From Dolomitihabitans soli (GTDB lineage: Bacteria; Actinomycetota; Actinomycetes; Streptosporangiales; Streptosporangiaceae), in NCBI RefSeq assembly GCF_022213955.1, contig NZ_JAKNTW010000018.1:248001-312000 (forward strand): 64,000 nt of DNA, written 5' to 3'. Both the position numbers and the translations under genes were made by a program. Below are positions 43,765-51,780 of the stretch, piece by piece. The notes beneath the pieces were generated by a model. That model saw only the letters and a program-made list of their open reading frames with translations, had not been told where the DNA came from and made no database searches. The first letter of the stretch is position 1; the number at the start of each line of letters is the position of its first letter.

Positions 43765-45627
43765 ATGTTGAACGTCTCCCCCATCCGCCCCGTTGACGTG
43801 GCCCGCGTGGACGACCGTCCGCTCTGGGTTGAGATCTCCGGCGACGAAGTCTGGTGGGACGAACCCCGCCCGCACGAGGGCGGTCGCCGGTGCGTGGTGC
43901 GGCGCGGCCCCGACGGCACGCTGCGCGACGCGCTGCCCCCCGGCTGGAACGCGCGCAACCGCGTGATCGAGTACGGCGGGCGGTCGTGGCGACCGGCCGG
44001 CGGCGGCGCGATCGTCTTCACCAACTGGGCCGACCAGCGGGTCTACCGCTACGCCGGGGAGGGCGAGCCGGAGCCGCTGACTCCCGAGGGCCCCTTCCGT
44101 TACGCGGATCTCTACCTGCCTCCCGGCCGGGAGGAGGTATGGGCGGTCCGCGAGAGCGACGCCGGTGAGGTGCGGCGCGATCTGGTGGCGGTGCCGCTGG
44201 ACGGCGGTCCCGTCCGGGTGATCGTCCAGGCCCAGCACTTCCTGATGAACCCCCGGCTGTCGCCCGACGGGGGGAAGATCGCCTGGATCGGGTGGGACCA
44301 TCCGAACATGCCCTGGGACGGCACCGACCTCTGCGTCGCCCCCCTCCGCCCGGACGGCACCGCCGGGCCGTACGAGAAGGTCGCGGGCGGGCCCGAGGAG
44401 TCGGTCGTCCAGGCCGAGTGGCGCGACGACGCCGCCCTGTACGCGATCACCGACCCCACCGGCTGGTGGAACATCCACCTGGTCCCGCTCGACGGCTCGG
44501 AGCCGCGCAACCTGGCGCCGCTCCCCCTGGAGTTCGGCGACGCGCCGTGGAAGCTCGGTTTCACCTGGTTCGCGATCGCGGGCGAGCGTCTGGTGACGAT
44601 GTACGGCACGGCGGACGGCAGGCGCCTGGGCGTGCTGGATCCGGGGTCGGGGGAGATCACCGAGATCGGCGGCACGGCGACCCACTGGGCGCCCACGATC
44701 TCGGTCGGCGGCTCGACCGTGGTGGCGGTGGCCGCCTCGCCGTACACGCCGTTCGAGGTGACGGCGATCGATCTCGGCGACGGGGGGCGCACGGTGTTGT
44801 CCGCCGGGAAGGAACTGCCGGGGCGCGACCTGCTCCCGACGCCCGAGGCGGTCGTCATCGAGGGCGTGCACGCGCACGTCTACCCGCCGCACGGCGGAAC
44901 CGGGGCGCCCGCGCCGTACGTGATCTTCGTGCACGGCGGGCCCACCGGGGTCAGCCCGATCATGCTGGACCTGGAGGTCGCCTACTTCACCAGCCGCGGC
45001 ATCGGCGTGGCCGATGTCAACTACGGCGGCTCCACCGGTTACGGGCGGGCCTACCGGGAACGGCTGCGTCACCAGTGGGGGGTCGTCGACGTGCAGGACT
45101 GCGCGAAGGTGGCCCGCGGGCTGGTGGCGGACGGGCGGGCGGACGCGGCCCGGATCGCGATCCGCGGCGGCAGCGCGGGAGGCTGGACGGCGCTGGCCGC
45201 GCTGGTGCACAGCGACGTGTTCCGCGGCGCCGTCGCGCACTACGCGATCACCGATCCGGAGAGCTGGGCGGCCGAGACGCACGACTTCGAGTCCCGCTAT
45301 CTCGACGGGCTGATCGGCCCGCTCCCGCAGACCCGGCCGCGTTACCTGGAGCGTTCACCGCTGCTGCACGCCGCTCAGGCCTCCGGCCCCGCGCTGCTGC
45401 TGCACGGCCTGGAGGACGCCATCGTGCACCCGATCCAGGCGGAGCGGTTCGTTCGCGAACTCGACCGCAACGGCACCCCCTGGGCCTATCTGACCTTCCC
45501 CGGCGAACAGCACGGCTGGCGCAGGGAGGAGACGATCGTGGCCGTCCTGGAGGCCGAGCTGGCGTTCTACGGTCTGATCTTCGGCCTGCCCACCCCCGAG
45601 GTCCCCCCTCTCCACCTCAATAAGTGA
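43765..45627 (+). CDS. S9-family prolyl oligopeptidase/acylaminoacyl peptidase
   Basis: About 620-residue cytoplasmic serine peptidase. The N-terminal about 360 residues form a beta-propeller (repeated patterns such as FLMNPRLSPDGGKIAWIGWDHPNMPWDGTDLCV and VSVGGSTVV-like blades) that limits access to short peptides. The C-terminal alpha/beta hydrolase has YVIFVHGGPTGVSPIM, nucleophile Ser in IAIRGGSAGGWTALAAL (about 470), acid in LLHGLEDAIVHP and His in FPGEQHGWRREE. Start ATG 43765 (or GTG 43762) directly follows the C39 peptidase stop at 43761, so both are probably co-translated and serve peptide breakdown. Length fits acylaminoacyl-peptidases and dipeptidyl aminopeptidases. Confidence 0.93.
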   Translation: MLNVSPIRPVDVARVDDRPLWVEISGDEVWWDEPRPHEGGRRCVVRRGPDGTLRDALPPGWNARNRVIEYGGRSWRPAGGGAIVFTNWADQRVYRYAGEGEPEPLTPEGPFRYADLYLPPGREEVWAVRESDAGEVRRDLVAVPLDGGPVRVIVQAQHFLMNPRLSPDGGKIAWIGWDHPNMPWDGTDLCVAPLRPDGTAGPYEKVAGGPEESVVQAEWRDDAALYAITDPTGWWNIHLVPLDGSEPRNLAPLPLEFGDAPWKLGFTWFAIAGERLVTMYGTADGRRLGVLDPGSGEITEIGGTATHWAPTISVGGSTVVAVAASPYTPFEVTAIDLGDGGRTVLSAGKELPGRDLLPTPEAVVIEGVHAHVYPPHGGTGAPAPYVIFVHGGPTGVSPIMLDLEVAYFTSRGIGVADVNYGGSTGYGRAYRERLRHQWGVVDVQDCAKVARGLVADGRADAARIAIRGGSAGGWTALAALVHSDVFRGAVAHYAITDPESWAAETHDFESRYLDGLIGPLPQTRPRYLERSPLLHAAQASGPALLLHGLEDAIVHPIQAERFVRELDRNGTPWAYLTFPGEQHGWRREETIVAVLEAELAFYGLIFGLPTPEVPPLHLNK

Positions 45628-45678
45628 ACATGGGACGTGATTGGGCAGAGGTGAAGAAGTACAAGGGGGGAGACTGTT

Positions 45679-46941
45679 TTGTCTGAGGTAGCCGGGATCT
45701 GCTCTGATCTGATCAGGATCGACACCACGAACCCGGGCGACGGCGAGCGGGTGGCCGCCGAGCACGTCGCCGGGTTGCTCAGCGAGGTGGGGATCGAGCC
45801 GGTGGTGTTCGAGTCCGCGCCCCGCCGTACGAGTGTGGTGGCGCGGATCCCCGGCGCGTCATCGGACGCGCTGCTCGTCCACGGGCACCTCGACGTGGTG
45901 CCGGCCGACCCGCTGGAGTGGCGGCACCATCCGTTCTCGGGCGAGATCGAGGGCGGCTGCGTGCACGGCCGGGGCGCGGTCGACATGAAGGGCACGCTGG
46001 CGATGACGCTGACGGCCGTCCGTGACCTGGTCAGGCGTGGTGCACGACCCAAGCGTGACCTGGTGCTCGCCTTCCTCGCCGACGAGGAGGCGACCGGCGA
46101 GTTCGGCTCGGGGTACGCCGTCAAGGAGCACACCGACCTGTTCGAGGGCTGCACCGAGGCGATCAGCGAGTCGGGCGGTTTCAGCGTGCAGACACCCGGC
46201 GCGCGGATCTACCCGGTCGCGGTCGGCGAACGCGGCACGGCGTGGATGCGGTTGATCGCGCGCGGCGTCGCGGGCCACGGCTCCAGGCCCCCGGTGGACA
46301 GTGCGGTGGCCGAACTGTGCCGGGCGATGACCCGCCTGGCCGACCACGACTGGCCGGTACGGCTGACGCCCGCCGTGGCCTCGCTGATCGAGAGCCTCTC
46401 CGAGGTCCTCGGCGAGCCGATCGACCTGGACCGGCTCGAAGAGGAGTCGGTACGGCTGGGCGCCGTCGGCGCGCTGTTCAAGTCGCAGATCCGCAACTCC
46501 GCCAACCCGACGATGCTGAACGCCGGCTACAAGGTCAACGTGATCCCCGGCATGGCGGAGGCGCACGTGGACGGCCGTTTCCTGCCGGGCTACCGCGAGG
46601 AGCTGCTGGAGACCGTCGACAAGCTCATCGGCCCCAAGATCACCCGCGAGTTCGTCAACCTGAGCGGCGCCCCCTCCGCGCCGTACCCGTCTCCGTTCTT
46701 CTCGGAGATGTCCGCCGCGCTGGTGGCCGAGGATCCGCTGGCCCGGCCCGTGCCGTTCGTCATGGGGGGCGGCACGGACGCGAAGTCGTTCTCCGAGATC
46801 GGCATCCCGAGCTACGGCTTCGCGCCGCTGCTGCTGGATCCCGGCCTCGACTACTACGGGATGTTCCACGGCGTGGACGAGCGGGTCAACGTGAGCGCCC
46901 TGGAGTTCGGCGTCCGCGTGCTTGGGCGGCTGTTCACCTAG
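45679..46941 (+). CDS. M20 family zinc peptidase (ArgE/DapE/CPG2-like)
   Basis: 420-residue dinuclear zinc peptidase or deacylase. Motifs: ALLVHGHLDVVPAD (first zinc His-Asp), GRGAVDMKGTLAM (bridging Asp), LAFLADEEATGEFGSGY (catalytic Glu pair), GHGSRPP (dimerisation domain) and the C-terminal FVMGGGTDAKSFSEIGIPSYGF with FHGVDERV (final zinc His). No signal peptide. TTG at 45679 is the start: GGGGGGAG lies six bases upstream and no better codon is available. Third peptidase-type gene in a row after C39 and S9 members, spaced 51 nt from the latter; together they look like a peptide or acyl-amino-acid degradation set. Confidence 0.9.
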   Translation: MSEVAGICSDLIRIDTTNPGDGERVAAEHVAGLLSEVGIEPVVFESAPRRTSVVARIPGASSDALLVHGHLDVVPADPLEWRHHPFSGEIEGGCVHGRGAVDMKGTLAMTLTAVRDLVRRGARPKRDLVLAFLADEEATGEFGSGYAVKEHTDLFEGCTEAISESGGFSVQTPGARIYPVAVGERGTAWMRLIARGVAGHGSRPPVDSAVAELCRAMTRLADHDWPVRLTPAVASLIESLSEVLGEPIDLDRLEEESVRLGAVGALFKSQIRNSANPTMLNAGYKVNVIPGMAEAHVDGRFLPGYREELLETVDKLIGPKITREFVNLSGAPSAPYPSPFFSEMSAALVAEDPLARPVPFVMGGGTDAKSFSEIGIPSYGFAPLLLDPGLDYYGMFHGVDERVNVSALEFGVRVLGRLFT

Positions 46942-47042
46942 GACGCCCCCGCGGAGGCCGGGAGCCACGCGGCGGGAACCGGACTGGCTCACGGTCGCGG
47001 CGCTCGCCCGGCCGGCACCCGTCGGCGCGGGATCTCAAGAGG

Positions 47043-48002
47043 TCACCGGAGCACCTCGTCGATCATCGCGAGGAGCCGGTCGCGGTCCTGGCCGCCGAGC
47101 GCTCCGCCGAGCGTGGCGGCCAGCTCGGCGAGCGGGTCGTGGCGGGGCAGCCGGTCCATCGCGCCGGCGAGTTCCGCGACGTTCCAGGCCGCGCCGTCCT
47201 TGGTCACCTCGGCACCGCGCGACCGGGCGAGCACGGCGGTCACCGTGGCGCCGCGCACGGCGAAGACCTCGCCGTTGAACGGGCAGCCGGCTGAGGCCAG
47301 GTAGGCCGCGACGGGCGCGATGGCGGCGGGGTCCCGCGGATCGTGCCCGTGGCTCTCCTCGCTCATGCCGGGCACCCCGAGTGTGAGCCGGGTGCGGGCC
47401 ATGGAGGGCGAGACGCAGTTGACGCGTACCCCCTGGCGGGCCAGTTCGAGGGCGTGCACGGTGCTCATCGCCGCGATGCCCGCCTTGGCCGCCGCGTAGT
47501 TGCTCTGTGTGGGCAGCGGGTTGAGCACGCCGGAACCGGAGACGGTGTTGACGATCGCCCGGTCGACGCCGGCCGTCGTGTGGTCGCGCCAGTACCGCGC
47601 CGCCCATCGGCTGACCGCGAAGGTGCCCTTGAGGTGGACGGCGACCACGCTGTCGAACTCCTCCTCCGTCATGTTCACCAGCGCCCGAGCCCGCTCGTTA
47701 CCCGCGTTGTTGACCACCACGTGGAGGTCGCCGAATGTCGCGACGGCCTGCTCCACCATGCGCCTGGCCCCCTCCCAGTCGGCGACGCTGTCGGAGTTCG
47801 CCACCGCCGTGCCGCCCGCGGCCCTGATCTCCTCGGCCACCTCCTCGGCGACCCCCGGGTCTCCGCCCGTGCCGTCGGCGGCCACTCCCGGATCGTTGAC
47901 CACGACCTTCGCCCCCTCGGCCGCGAAGAACAGGGCCTCCGCCCTGCCGATCCCCCGCCCGGCGCCGGTGATGAGGGCGACCCGCCCGTCCAGACTTCCC
48001 AT
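47043..48002 (-). CDS. Short-chain dehydrogenase/reductase
   Basis: 319-residue SDR oxidoreductase. NAD(P) site ALITGAGRGIGRAEALFFAAEGAKVVVND (residues 9-37), NNAGNERAR at about 97, active-site Ser in NTVSGSGVLNP, and catalytic YAAAKAGI (about 168). The long C-terminal part (RSRGAEVTKDGAAWNVAELAGAMDRLP) resembles the tail of peroxisomal-multifunctional-enzyme-type 3-hydroxyacyl-CoA dehydrogenases, so an acyl-CoA or steroid substrate is possible. NDPG after the second strand suggests NAD rather than NADP. It is divergent from a TetR regulator 64 nt away with a long operator palindrome between them, so TetR control is likely. Confidence 0.9.
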   Translation of the reverse strand: MGSLDGRVALITGAGRGIGRAEALFFAAEGAKVVVNDPGVAADGTGGDPGVAEEVAEEIRAAGGTAVANSDSVADWEGARRMVEQAVATFGDLHVVVNNAGNERARALVNMTEEEFDSVVAVHLKGTFAVSRWAARYWRDHTTAGVDRAIVNTVSGSGVLNPLPTQSNYAAAKAGIAAMSTVHALELARQGVRVNCVSPSMARTRLTLGVPGMSEESHGHDPRDPAAIAPVAAYLASAGCPFNGEVFAVRGATVTAVLARSRGAEVTKDGAAWNVAELAGAMDRLPRHDPLAELAATLGGALGGQDRDRLLAMIDEVLR

Positions 48003-48020
48003 GACGACTCCCGTCGAATC

Positions 48021-48054
48021 AGTGCACTCGATGTATTAATGCATCGAATGTACT
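48021..48054. promoter_or_regulatory. 34-bp operator palindrome between SDR and TetR genes
   Basis: The two half sites, each AGTRCAYTCGATGY outward from an ATTAAT centre, match over all 34 bases except that paired positions differ only by purine/purine or pyrimidine/pyrimidine swaps. Large enough for a TetR dimer pair. It lies 12 nt before the TetR start and 18 nt before the SDR start. Confidence 0.82.
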
Positions 48055-48066
48055 AAACTCTGGGGC

Positions 48067-48726
48067 ATGGGACTGCGAGAGGTCAAGAAGGAACGCACCC
48101 GCGACGCGCTGGCCGAGGCCGCGGTCCGGCTGTTCCAGGAGAAGGGGTACGCGCAGACGACCGTGGCCGAGATCGCCGCCGCCGCCGGGATGTCCACCCG
48201 CACCTTCTTCCTGCACTTCCCCGCCAAGGAAGACGTGCTCCTGGCCGGCGGCAGGCCACGGCTGGACCTCGGCCTGGCGGTCATCGCCGACCGGCGGCCG
48301 GGCGAGAGCATCGCCGAGTTGCTGACCCGCGCACTCGACGCGATGGTGTCCGACGTCTGGGAGAAAGACCTGCACAGCGGCCTGGCGGCGATGCGGGCCC
48401 AGCTCGCCGCGACCGAGCCCGAGCTCCAGGCACGCCTGGTGCACCGCCTGCACGCCACCCAGTCGGAGCTGGCCGACGCACTCCTGCGGGCCTGCCCCGG
48501 CGAGCTCTCCCCGTCCACCGCCGCCACCGTCGTCGGCGCGGTGCTGGGCGCCGTCCACGCGGCGGCCGACGCGAGCCTGCGCCAGGGCGATCCGCCCGCC
48601 CGGGTGCGGGCCGCCATGCTGGCCGCGCCCGGCGTCGCCGCGGACCTGCTTCGGGGTACGACGAAGTATGTAGATCCGGCTCATCCCACGTGGGGAGGGA
48701 CACGGCACGGCCATGCGTCAGAATGA
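48067..48726 (+). CDS. TetR-family transcriptional regulator
   Basis: 219-residue repressor-type protein. The HTH domain is LREVKKERTRDALAEAAVRLFQEKGYAQTTVAEIAAAAGMSTRTFFLHFPAKEDVLL, the classic TetR_N pattern at residues 3-58. The ligand-binding part follows (DAMVSDVWEKDLHSGLAAMRAQLAATEPELQ), with the MftR-like feel of TetR proteins sensing acyl-CoA or small ligands; the ligand is unknown. The C-terminal 25 residues are polar and likely disordered. It probably represses itself and the divergent SDR through the palindrome at 48021-48054. Confidence 0.92.
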   Translation: MGLREVKKERTRDALAEAAVRLFQEKGYAQTTVAEIAAAAGMSTRTFFLHFPAKEDVLLAGGRPRLDLGLAVIADRRPGESIAELLTRALDAMVSDVWEKDLHSGLAAMRAQLAATEPELQARLVHRLHATQSELADALLRACPGELSPSTAATVVGAVLGAVHAAADASLRQGDPPARVRAAMLAAPGVAADLLRGTTKYVDPAHPTWGGTRHGHASE

Positions 48727-48769
48727 GCGGCATGCGTTCATTCGATGACGGTCCCGGAGCCGGTACGGC

Positions 48770-49462
48770 ATGAGCGTCGAGCTCCTTCTCGGCCTCGGTG
48801 CGCTCGCGCTGATCGACAGTACGAGCATCGGCACCCTGGTCATCCCGATCTTCCTCATGCTGTCGCCGGACCGTTCGGTCCTCGGGCGGGTCCTGGTCTA
48901 TCTGCTGACCGTGGCCGTCTTCTACTTCGCGATCGGCGTCGGACTCATGTTCGGCCTGATGCCCGCGCTGGAGAGCGTCGGCGACGGGGAGATCTTCCGG
49001 TGGGTGGAGCTCGTGGCGGGCGTCGGGCTGTTCGCCCTCAGCTTCCGCTTCGACCCCAAGCGCCGCGCCGCCCGCGGTGCCAAGGACCGCTCCAGCTGGG
49101 CCAGGGACAAGGCGAACCTGGTACGGGGCTCGTCGTGGGGAATGGTGCTGCTGGGGGTGACCGCGGCGGGCATCGAGGTGGCGACCATGCTCCCCTACCT
49201 CGCCGCCATCGGCCTCATGATCGGCGCCGATCTCTCGGCCGCCGCCTGGCTGCCCACTCTGGGGGCCTACAACGCGGTCATGGTGCTCCCCGCGCTGCTG
49301 CTGCTCGCGGCGCGGTTCGCCGCCGGGGAACGCATGGAGAAGGTCCTCAACCGCGTCGCCGCCTGGATGTCGCGGCACTCGGCGAGCGCGCTGAGCTGGA
49401 CCCTGGGCATCATCGGCTTCCTGCTGGCACGCGACGCCGCCGTCTATCTCTTCTTCGTGTGA
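48770..49462 (+). CDS. GAP-family (Sap/LysE-like) integral membrane protein
   Basis: 230-residue membrane protein with about six spans: MSVELLLGLGALALIDSTSIGTLVIPIFLML, VLVYLLTVAVFYFAIGVGLMFG, WVELVAGVGLFALSF, GMVLLGVTAAGIEVATMLPYLAAIGLMIG, LPTLGAYNAVMVLPALLLLAARF and SWTLGIIGFLLARDAAVYLFFV. The DSTSIGTL motif in the first span and EVATMLPY in the fourth are typical of the GAP/Sap family, linked in mycobacteria to glycolipid or peptidolipid export. A positively charged loop lies between spans 3 and 4. Lies 43 nt after tetR, possibly co-transcribed; the start overlaps the tail of no other gene. Confidence 0.85.
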   Translation: MSVELLLGLGALALIDSTSIGTLVIPIFLMLSPDRSVLGRVLVYLLTVAVFYFAIGVGLMFGLMPALESVGDGEIFRWVELVAGVGLFALSFRFDPKRRAARGAKDRSSWARDKANLVRGSSWGMVLLGVTAAGIEVATMLPYLAAIGLMIGADLSAAAWLPTLGAYNAVMVLPALLLLAARFAAGERMEKVLNRVAAWMSRHSASALSWTLGIIGFLLARDAAVYLFFV

Positions 49463-49469
49463 GCGCGCC

Positions 49470-49880
49470 TCACGAGGGGAAGCCGGTGATCCTCCTCGGG
49501 ACCACCCTGACCATCAGCCACACCATGTCGTCGCTCTCGGGGTCGTCGCTCTCGGGCGGCAGCTCCCCGGCGTGATATTTGCGTCTGAGGTCGCGCTGGA
49601 ACTTCCCGCCCTCGTCGACGGTCAGCTCGGCCGTACCCCTGATGTCCACCGACTCGTAGGGGTTCGCGGGGTCGAAGATCGAGAGACTGACCCGTGGGTC
49701 CCTGGCCAGGTTGCGGCCCTTGAGCCGGCCGACGGTGGTGGAGAACAGCACCGTGTCGCCGTCGCGCATCACCCAGATCACCGAGGTCTGCGGGCTGCCG
49801 TCGAGATTCACCGTGGCGAGGGTGGCGACGTTCGTGCCGTCGAGGAGGCGGCGTGCCCTCTCGTCGAATGTCTCGGCCAT
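49470..49880 (-). CDS. PPOX-class F420-dependent or flavin-binding protein
   Basis: 136-residue split-barrel protein of the pyridoxamine-phosphate-oxidase-like superfamily, often an F420H2- or FMN-dependent reductase. Pattern: FDERARRLLDGTNVATLATVNLDGSPQTSVIWVMRDGDTVLFSTTVGRLKGRNLARDPRVSLSIFDPANPYESVDIRGTAEL, which is the full barrel of F420-type PPOX proteins in actinobacteria. The start ATG at 49880 is chosen because MAETFDERARRLLDG is the usual N-terminus; upstream extension to 50090 is low-complexity. It converges on the GAP gene seven bases away. Substrate unknown. Confidence 0.88.
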   Translation of the reverse strand: MAETFDERARRLLDGTNVATLATVNLDGSPQTSVIWVMRDGDTVLFSTTVGRLKGRNLARDPRVSLSIFDPANPYESVDIRGTAELTVDEGGKFQRDLRRKYHAGELPPESDDPESDDMVWLMVRVVPRRITGFPS

Positions 49881-50099
49881 GACGCTCAACCTACAAAGCC
49901 CACGCGGCACAAGTGCGACGGCACGCCGATCGAACCCCGAGCGATGGCCGGCCCGATCCGGTGGCCTCTGACCTGCGGGCTCGTCGTTCCGCATGTTCCA
50001 CAAGCCGGTGCCACAGGCACGCCGTACGTCGGCTGAGGTAGCGAAACGGTCACCGTAGGACGGATGTGCTCGCCGTGCCGTCCACGGCACGCTCTAGGC

Positions 50100-50393
50100 A
50101 TGACCACTGTCATACATAAGCTCGTCGAGTCGTACGCCGCACTGCCGGGGTCCTTGGCCGGCTGGGACCGGGGTGGTTGGGGCCGGTCCGGCTGGGGCGG
50201 CAGCCTGTGGTTCGTCGTCGTCCCGCTGCTGGTGGCGCTGACTGTGGCCGCGGTCTTCATGCTGTCGCGCCGCCGTTCCACCCACGCACGGGCGAGCGAG
50301 TCCGTGCTCGAGGAACGCTTCGCGCGGGGCGAGATCTCCGAGGAGGAGTACCGGGCGCGGCTCGCCGTCCTGCGGGAGACCACCCGCACGTGA
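50100..50393 (+). CDS. Small membrane protein with SHOCT domain
   Basis: 97-residue protein with one transmembrane segment (SLWFVVVPLLVALTVAAVFMLS, about residues 35-56) preceded by a Trp/Gly-rich stretch (GWDRGGWGRSGWGG). It ends in a SHOCT motif, SVLEERFARGEISEEEYRARLAVLRE, the short C-terminal domain that mediates oligomerisation or location in many bacterial proteins. Function unknown. Positioned alone; the upstream 70 nt carries a CGTGCC/GGCACG-type dyad (50075-50093 region). Confidence 0.82.
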   Translation: MTTVIHKLVESYAALPGSLAGWDRGGWGRSGWGGSLWFVVVPLLVALTVAAVFMLSRRRSTHARASESVLEERFARGEISEEEYRARLAVLRETTRT

Positions 50394-50601
50394 GGCCCTG
50401 ATCCGTTACAGGGTGACCGCAAGGGCGACGAAGCTCCTGTCCAGGACGTTCTGGATCATGGTGATCCGGGTTCTGTCAGGAGCCTCGTCGCATTCCCGTG
50501 CCTGCCTGCCACCGTCAGTCTGATCTTCACGTCAGATCAGACTGACCGTACGGACCTCGCTCTCGCCAAGGCGGGTGTTCGAATCTTGTGATGGATTCCG
50601 G

Positions 50602-51033
50602 TCAGCTGAAGGAGATCGCCTTGGAACCGAGGAAAGTGGTCTCGTTCCCGGCACTGACGAAGCAGGCGGTGGCGGCGCAGTCCACCGTGCCCACAGGGGT
50701 GCCCTCAGGGGTCGCACCCGAGAAGGTCTTGTTGACCACGAACGACGTGCTGGCCGAACCACTCGCGTCCGTACCGACGTCCTTGGGGGTCTTGTCGTTA
50801 CACGCCAGCTGACCGCCCACCGTCGCACACTGCACGATCACGAAGTGCTCACCCGCACCGGCACCCGAGATCCCCACCGTGACACTGCTCCCGTCCGACA
50901 GACCCGACGCCGGCGTCACCGAGAAGGACGGAGCGGCCGCCGCGAAAGCCGCAGGCTGCGAAGCAAGCGTGAGACCACCGACCACAACCGCAGCGGCCAC
51001 ACCGAACTTCGCGAAACGACTGGTCTTCTGCAT
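50602..51033 (-). CDS. Neocarzinostatin-like secreted protein, copy 1
   Basis: 143-residue exported protein. Signal peptide MQKTSRFAKFGVAAAVVVGGLTLASQPAAFA ends around residue 32. The mature part, APSFSVTPASGLSDGSSVTVGISGAGAG, then FVIVQCATVGGQLACNDKTP and PVGTVDCAATACFVSAGN, matches the neocarzinostatin/actinoxanthin apoprotein family: same seven-strand immunoglobulin-like fold order and two Cys pairs at matching places (about 69 and 78; 118 and 123). Family members bind enediyne chromophores; no enediyne PKS genes lie in this window, so binding or a different role is unknown. AAGGAG lies eight bases before the ATG. Mature protein is identical to copy 2 at 51281. Confidence 0.92.
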   Translation of the reverse strand: MQKTSRFAKFGVAAAVVVGGLTLASQPAAFAAAAPSFSVTPASGLSDGSSVTVGISGAGAGEHFVIVQCATVGGQLACNDKTPKDVGTDASGSASTSFVVNKTFSGATPEGTPVGTVDCAATACFVSAGNETTFLGSKAISFS

Positions 51034-51280
51034 TCCTGACTCCTTATTTAGGGGTATGAAACTCGCTCTTGCGAAACAGCTCTGTGCTCTCTGGAATCGT
51101 GCGACCGCAGGGGCGACGAAGCTCCTGTCGCAGGACGTTCTGAATCATGGTGATCCGTTTCCGTCAGGAGCCTCGTCGCATTCCCGTGCCTGCCGCCGGC
51201 CGTCCAACGACGTGACCGCCTTTCGATCTTCACGTCGGACCGGCCACACGGCGGTGTTCGAATCTTGTGATGGATTCCGG

Positions 51281-51712
51281 TCAGCTGAAGGAGATCGCCT
51301 TGGAACCGAGGAAAGTGGTCTCGTTCCCGGCACTGACGAAGCAGGCGGTGGCGGCGCAGTCCACCGTGCCCACAGGGGTGCCCTCAGGGGTCGCACCCGA
51401 GAAGGTCTTGTTGACCACGAACGACGTGCTGGCCGAACCACTCGCGTCCGTACCGACGTCCTTGGGGGTCTTGTCGTTACACGCCAGCTGACCGCCCACC
51501 GTCGCACACTGCACGATCACGAAGTGCTCACCCGCACCGGCACCCGAGATCCCCACCGTGACACTGCTCCCGTCCGACAGACCCGACGCCGGCGTCACCG
51601 AGAAGGACGGAGCGGCCGCCGCGAAAGCCGCAGGCTGCGAAGCGAGCGTGAGACCACCGACCACAACCGCAGCGGCCACACCGAACTTCGCGAAACGACT
51701 GGTCTTCTGCAT
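51281..51712 (-). CDS. Neocarzinostatin-like secreted protein, copy 2
   Basis: 143 residues, identical in amino acid sequence to copy 1 at 50602-51033. The two coding sequences differ at a single synonymous position (50965 A against 51644 G, a Leu codon CTT versus CTC on the minus strand). Signal peptide, Cys pairs and family assignment as for copy 1. It lies upstream of copy 1 on the minus strand, 247 nt away; each copy has its own AAGGAG ribosome binding site. Upstream of both, the sequence beyond the first about 15 bases before the ATG diverges, so promoters may differ. Confidence 0.92.
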   Translation of the reverse strand: MQKTSRFAKFGVAAAVVVGGLTLASQPAAFAAAAPSFSVTPASGLSDGSSVTVGISGAGAGEHFVIVQCATVGGQLACNDKTPKDVGTDASGSASTSFVVNKTFSGATPEGTPVGTVDCAATACFVSAGNETTFLGSKAISFS

Positions 51713-51780
51713 TCCTGACTCCTTATTTCGGGGCGTTTGACTTGCCCTTGCAAGAACAACTCTCTGCCATTCGGAGTTGA

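Larger units (their letters stand above)
50405..51780. repeat. Tandem duplication, units of about 680 bp
   Basis: Two units offset by 679 bp in the genes. From about 50571 to 51049 (and 51250 to 51728) they are identical but for one base. On both sides identity drops to a patchy level with small insertions: 50420-50500 aligns with 51110-51180 (GACGAAGCTCCTGTC, CAGGAGCCTCGTCGCATTCC), and the upstream flank 51050-51085 aligns weakly with 51729-51764. Confidence 0.88.
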
